From contig CANMAW010000003.1 of NCBI GenBank assembly GCA_947495915.1, positions 124,001-188,000 of the forward strand: DNA of 64,000 nt, written 5' to 3'. Made by a program: the position numbers and the translations under genes. The notes beneath the pieces were generated by a model. The model was not told the origin of the DNA. It worked only from the letters and a program-made list of their open reading frames with translations, and did no database searches. This DNA comes from Maribacter algarum (ex Lu et al. 2025) (nom. illeg.) (lineage in GTDB: Bacteria > Bacteroidota > Bacteroidia > Flavobacteriales > Flavobacteriaceae). This document shows positions 63,283-64,000 of the stretch, piece after piece (position 1 is the first letter of the stretch; each line of letters opens with the position of its first letter).

Positions 63283-64000
63283 TTGCGAATTGCTATAGTC
63301 ATATTAAACTGGAATGGAAAAGGTCTTTTAGAAAGCTACCTGCCTTCGGTTGTGCGTTATTCTGATGCAGCAGATATCTATGTTGCAGACAACGCTTCAA
63401 CCGATACTTCCATACAATTCGTAAAATCTAAATACCCGAACATTCAAATAATTGAGAATGAAATTAATGGAGGTTTTGCCAAAGGATATAATGACGCATT
63501 AAAGCATGTGAACGCTGATGTTTATTGCCTTTTAAACTCTGATGTAGAAGTAACAGAAGGTTGGCTAAAACCCATCGTTAAAACATTTCAAGAAATACCA
63601 GAAGCTGCAATAATACAGCCGAAAATACTAGATTTAAAAAGAAAGAACTATTTTGAATACGCCGGTGCAGCGGGCGGTTTCATTGACCAATTAGGATATC
63701 CTTTTTGCAGAGGCCGAGTATTTCAAGCTCTCGAAGAAGATAAAGGCCAATATGATGATATTTGCGAAATATTCTGGGCAACTGGTGCTTGTATGTTCAT
63801 TAAAAGTAAGTTATTTCATGATTTGGGTGGCTTTGATGAAGACTATTTTGCACATCAAGAAGAAATAGATTTATGTTGGCGCGCAAAAAATTCAAAACAT
63901 AAGGTTTTCTATGTAGGTACTTCAAAAATATATCATTTAGGAGGGTCAACATTAAGTAATATGAATCCTAAAAAGACCTTTCTTAATTTCAGAAACTCTC
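63283..64000 (+). CDS. Family 2 glycosyltransferase (partial, runs off window)
   Basis: A frame from a TTG at 63283 stays open to the window edge (239 codons). It begins LRIAIVILNWNG, then ADNASTDTS, an NSDVEV metal motif (DxD-like), and ends in a region with IFWATGACMFIKSKLFHDLGGFDEDYFAHQEE, a GT2 signature. It probably transfers a sugar in cell-surface polysaccharide synthesis. TTG is the only plausible start near the first conserved strand; the 3' end is outside. Confidence 0.82.
   Translation, partial: MRIAIVILNWNGKGLLESYLPSVVRYSDAADIYVADNASTDTSIQFVKSKYPNIQIIENEINGGFAKGYNDALKHVNADVYCLLNSDVEVTEGWLKPIVKTFQEIPEAAIIQPKILDLKRKNYFEYAGAAGGFIDQLGYPFCRGRVFQALEEDKGQYDDICEIFWATGACMFIKSKLFHDLGGFDEDYFAHQEEIDLCWRAKNSKHKVFYVGTSKIYHLGGSTLSNMNPKKTFLNFRNS

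Noticed and set aside
1-64000. CRISPR arrays, tRNA or rRNA genes, insertion sequences, prophage
   Set aside because: No regular spaced repeats, cloverleaf genes, transposases or phage structural genes were seen.

Overview
The window looks like part of a Flavobacteriia (Bacteroidota) chromosome, probably a marine Flavobacteriaceae. DNA is AT-rich. Many genes sit just behind a match to the Bacteroidota -7 promoter element TAnnTTTG. Secreted proteins carry short signal peptides ending in A-x-S-Q or lipoboxes ending in S-C. Both 2-oxoacid dehydrogenase E1 proteins are alpha/beta fusions, and several genes (GlmM, AcpH, HolA, TlpA/DUF4369, LVIVD-type lipoprotein) are typical of this class. I see no rRNA, tRNA, CRISPR array, insertion sequence or prophage, and no gene-free stretch over about 300 bases. 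Both ends cut a gene: a TlpA-like lipoprotein on the left and a family 2 glycosyltransferase on the right.

Layout: 1-6.9 kb holds transporters and small secreted proteins (two TerC proteins, a Bcr/CflA-type MFS exporter, an EamA exporter, HPF, two tandem paralogous secreted proteins, YceI). 6.9-13.3 kb is a leftward biosynthetic operon: FAD oxidoreductase, methyltransferase, type III polyketide synthase, SDR, FabZ-like dehydratase, ketosynthase, ACP and a membrane protein. It resembles a phenolic-lipid pathway with its own fatty-acid synthase parts. A branched-chain-type E1 fusion (13.4-15.4 kb) lies directly upstream on the same strand. 15.5-34 kb is mixed housekeeping and metabolism: IPNS-like oxygenase, SUI1/YciH factor, a DUF1835 / nucleoside phosphorylase / PBP2-like operon, Ung, MutS2, a TPR-CPBP protease, a dicarboxylate symporter, AroC, an LpxH-like phosphatase with exchanged metal-motif residues, and a large FAD/Fe-S oxidase.

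34-45 kb carries envelope genes (TlpA/DUF4369, LVIVD-type lipoprotein, rhomboid, LpxL-like acyltransferase, GlmM, AcpH, GGT) and a glutamate-receptor-like potassium channel whose signal peptide is cut off by an in-frame TAG. 45.6-48.9 kb is a compact putative DNA-damage module: a LexA-like self-cleaving repressor, an array of four near-palindromic operators, a radical SAM DNA repair/modification protein and its DUF4130 partner; uvrA follows about 1 kb later. 52.9-64 kb holds a LOG protein, a catalytically degenerate M1-peptidase/beta-barrel fusion, a second E1 fusion, a kinase/phospho-lyase fusion, DoxX, HolA, an orphan HsdR N-terminal domain protein and the glycosyltransferase.

The strongest leads are the LexA/radical SAM module, the type III PKS operon, the interrupted channel gene, the Asp/Asn swap in the LpxH-like enzyme, the M1 pseudopeptidase and the kinase/phospho-lyase fusion. 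Functions are read from motifs by eye; no database search was run.
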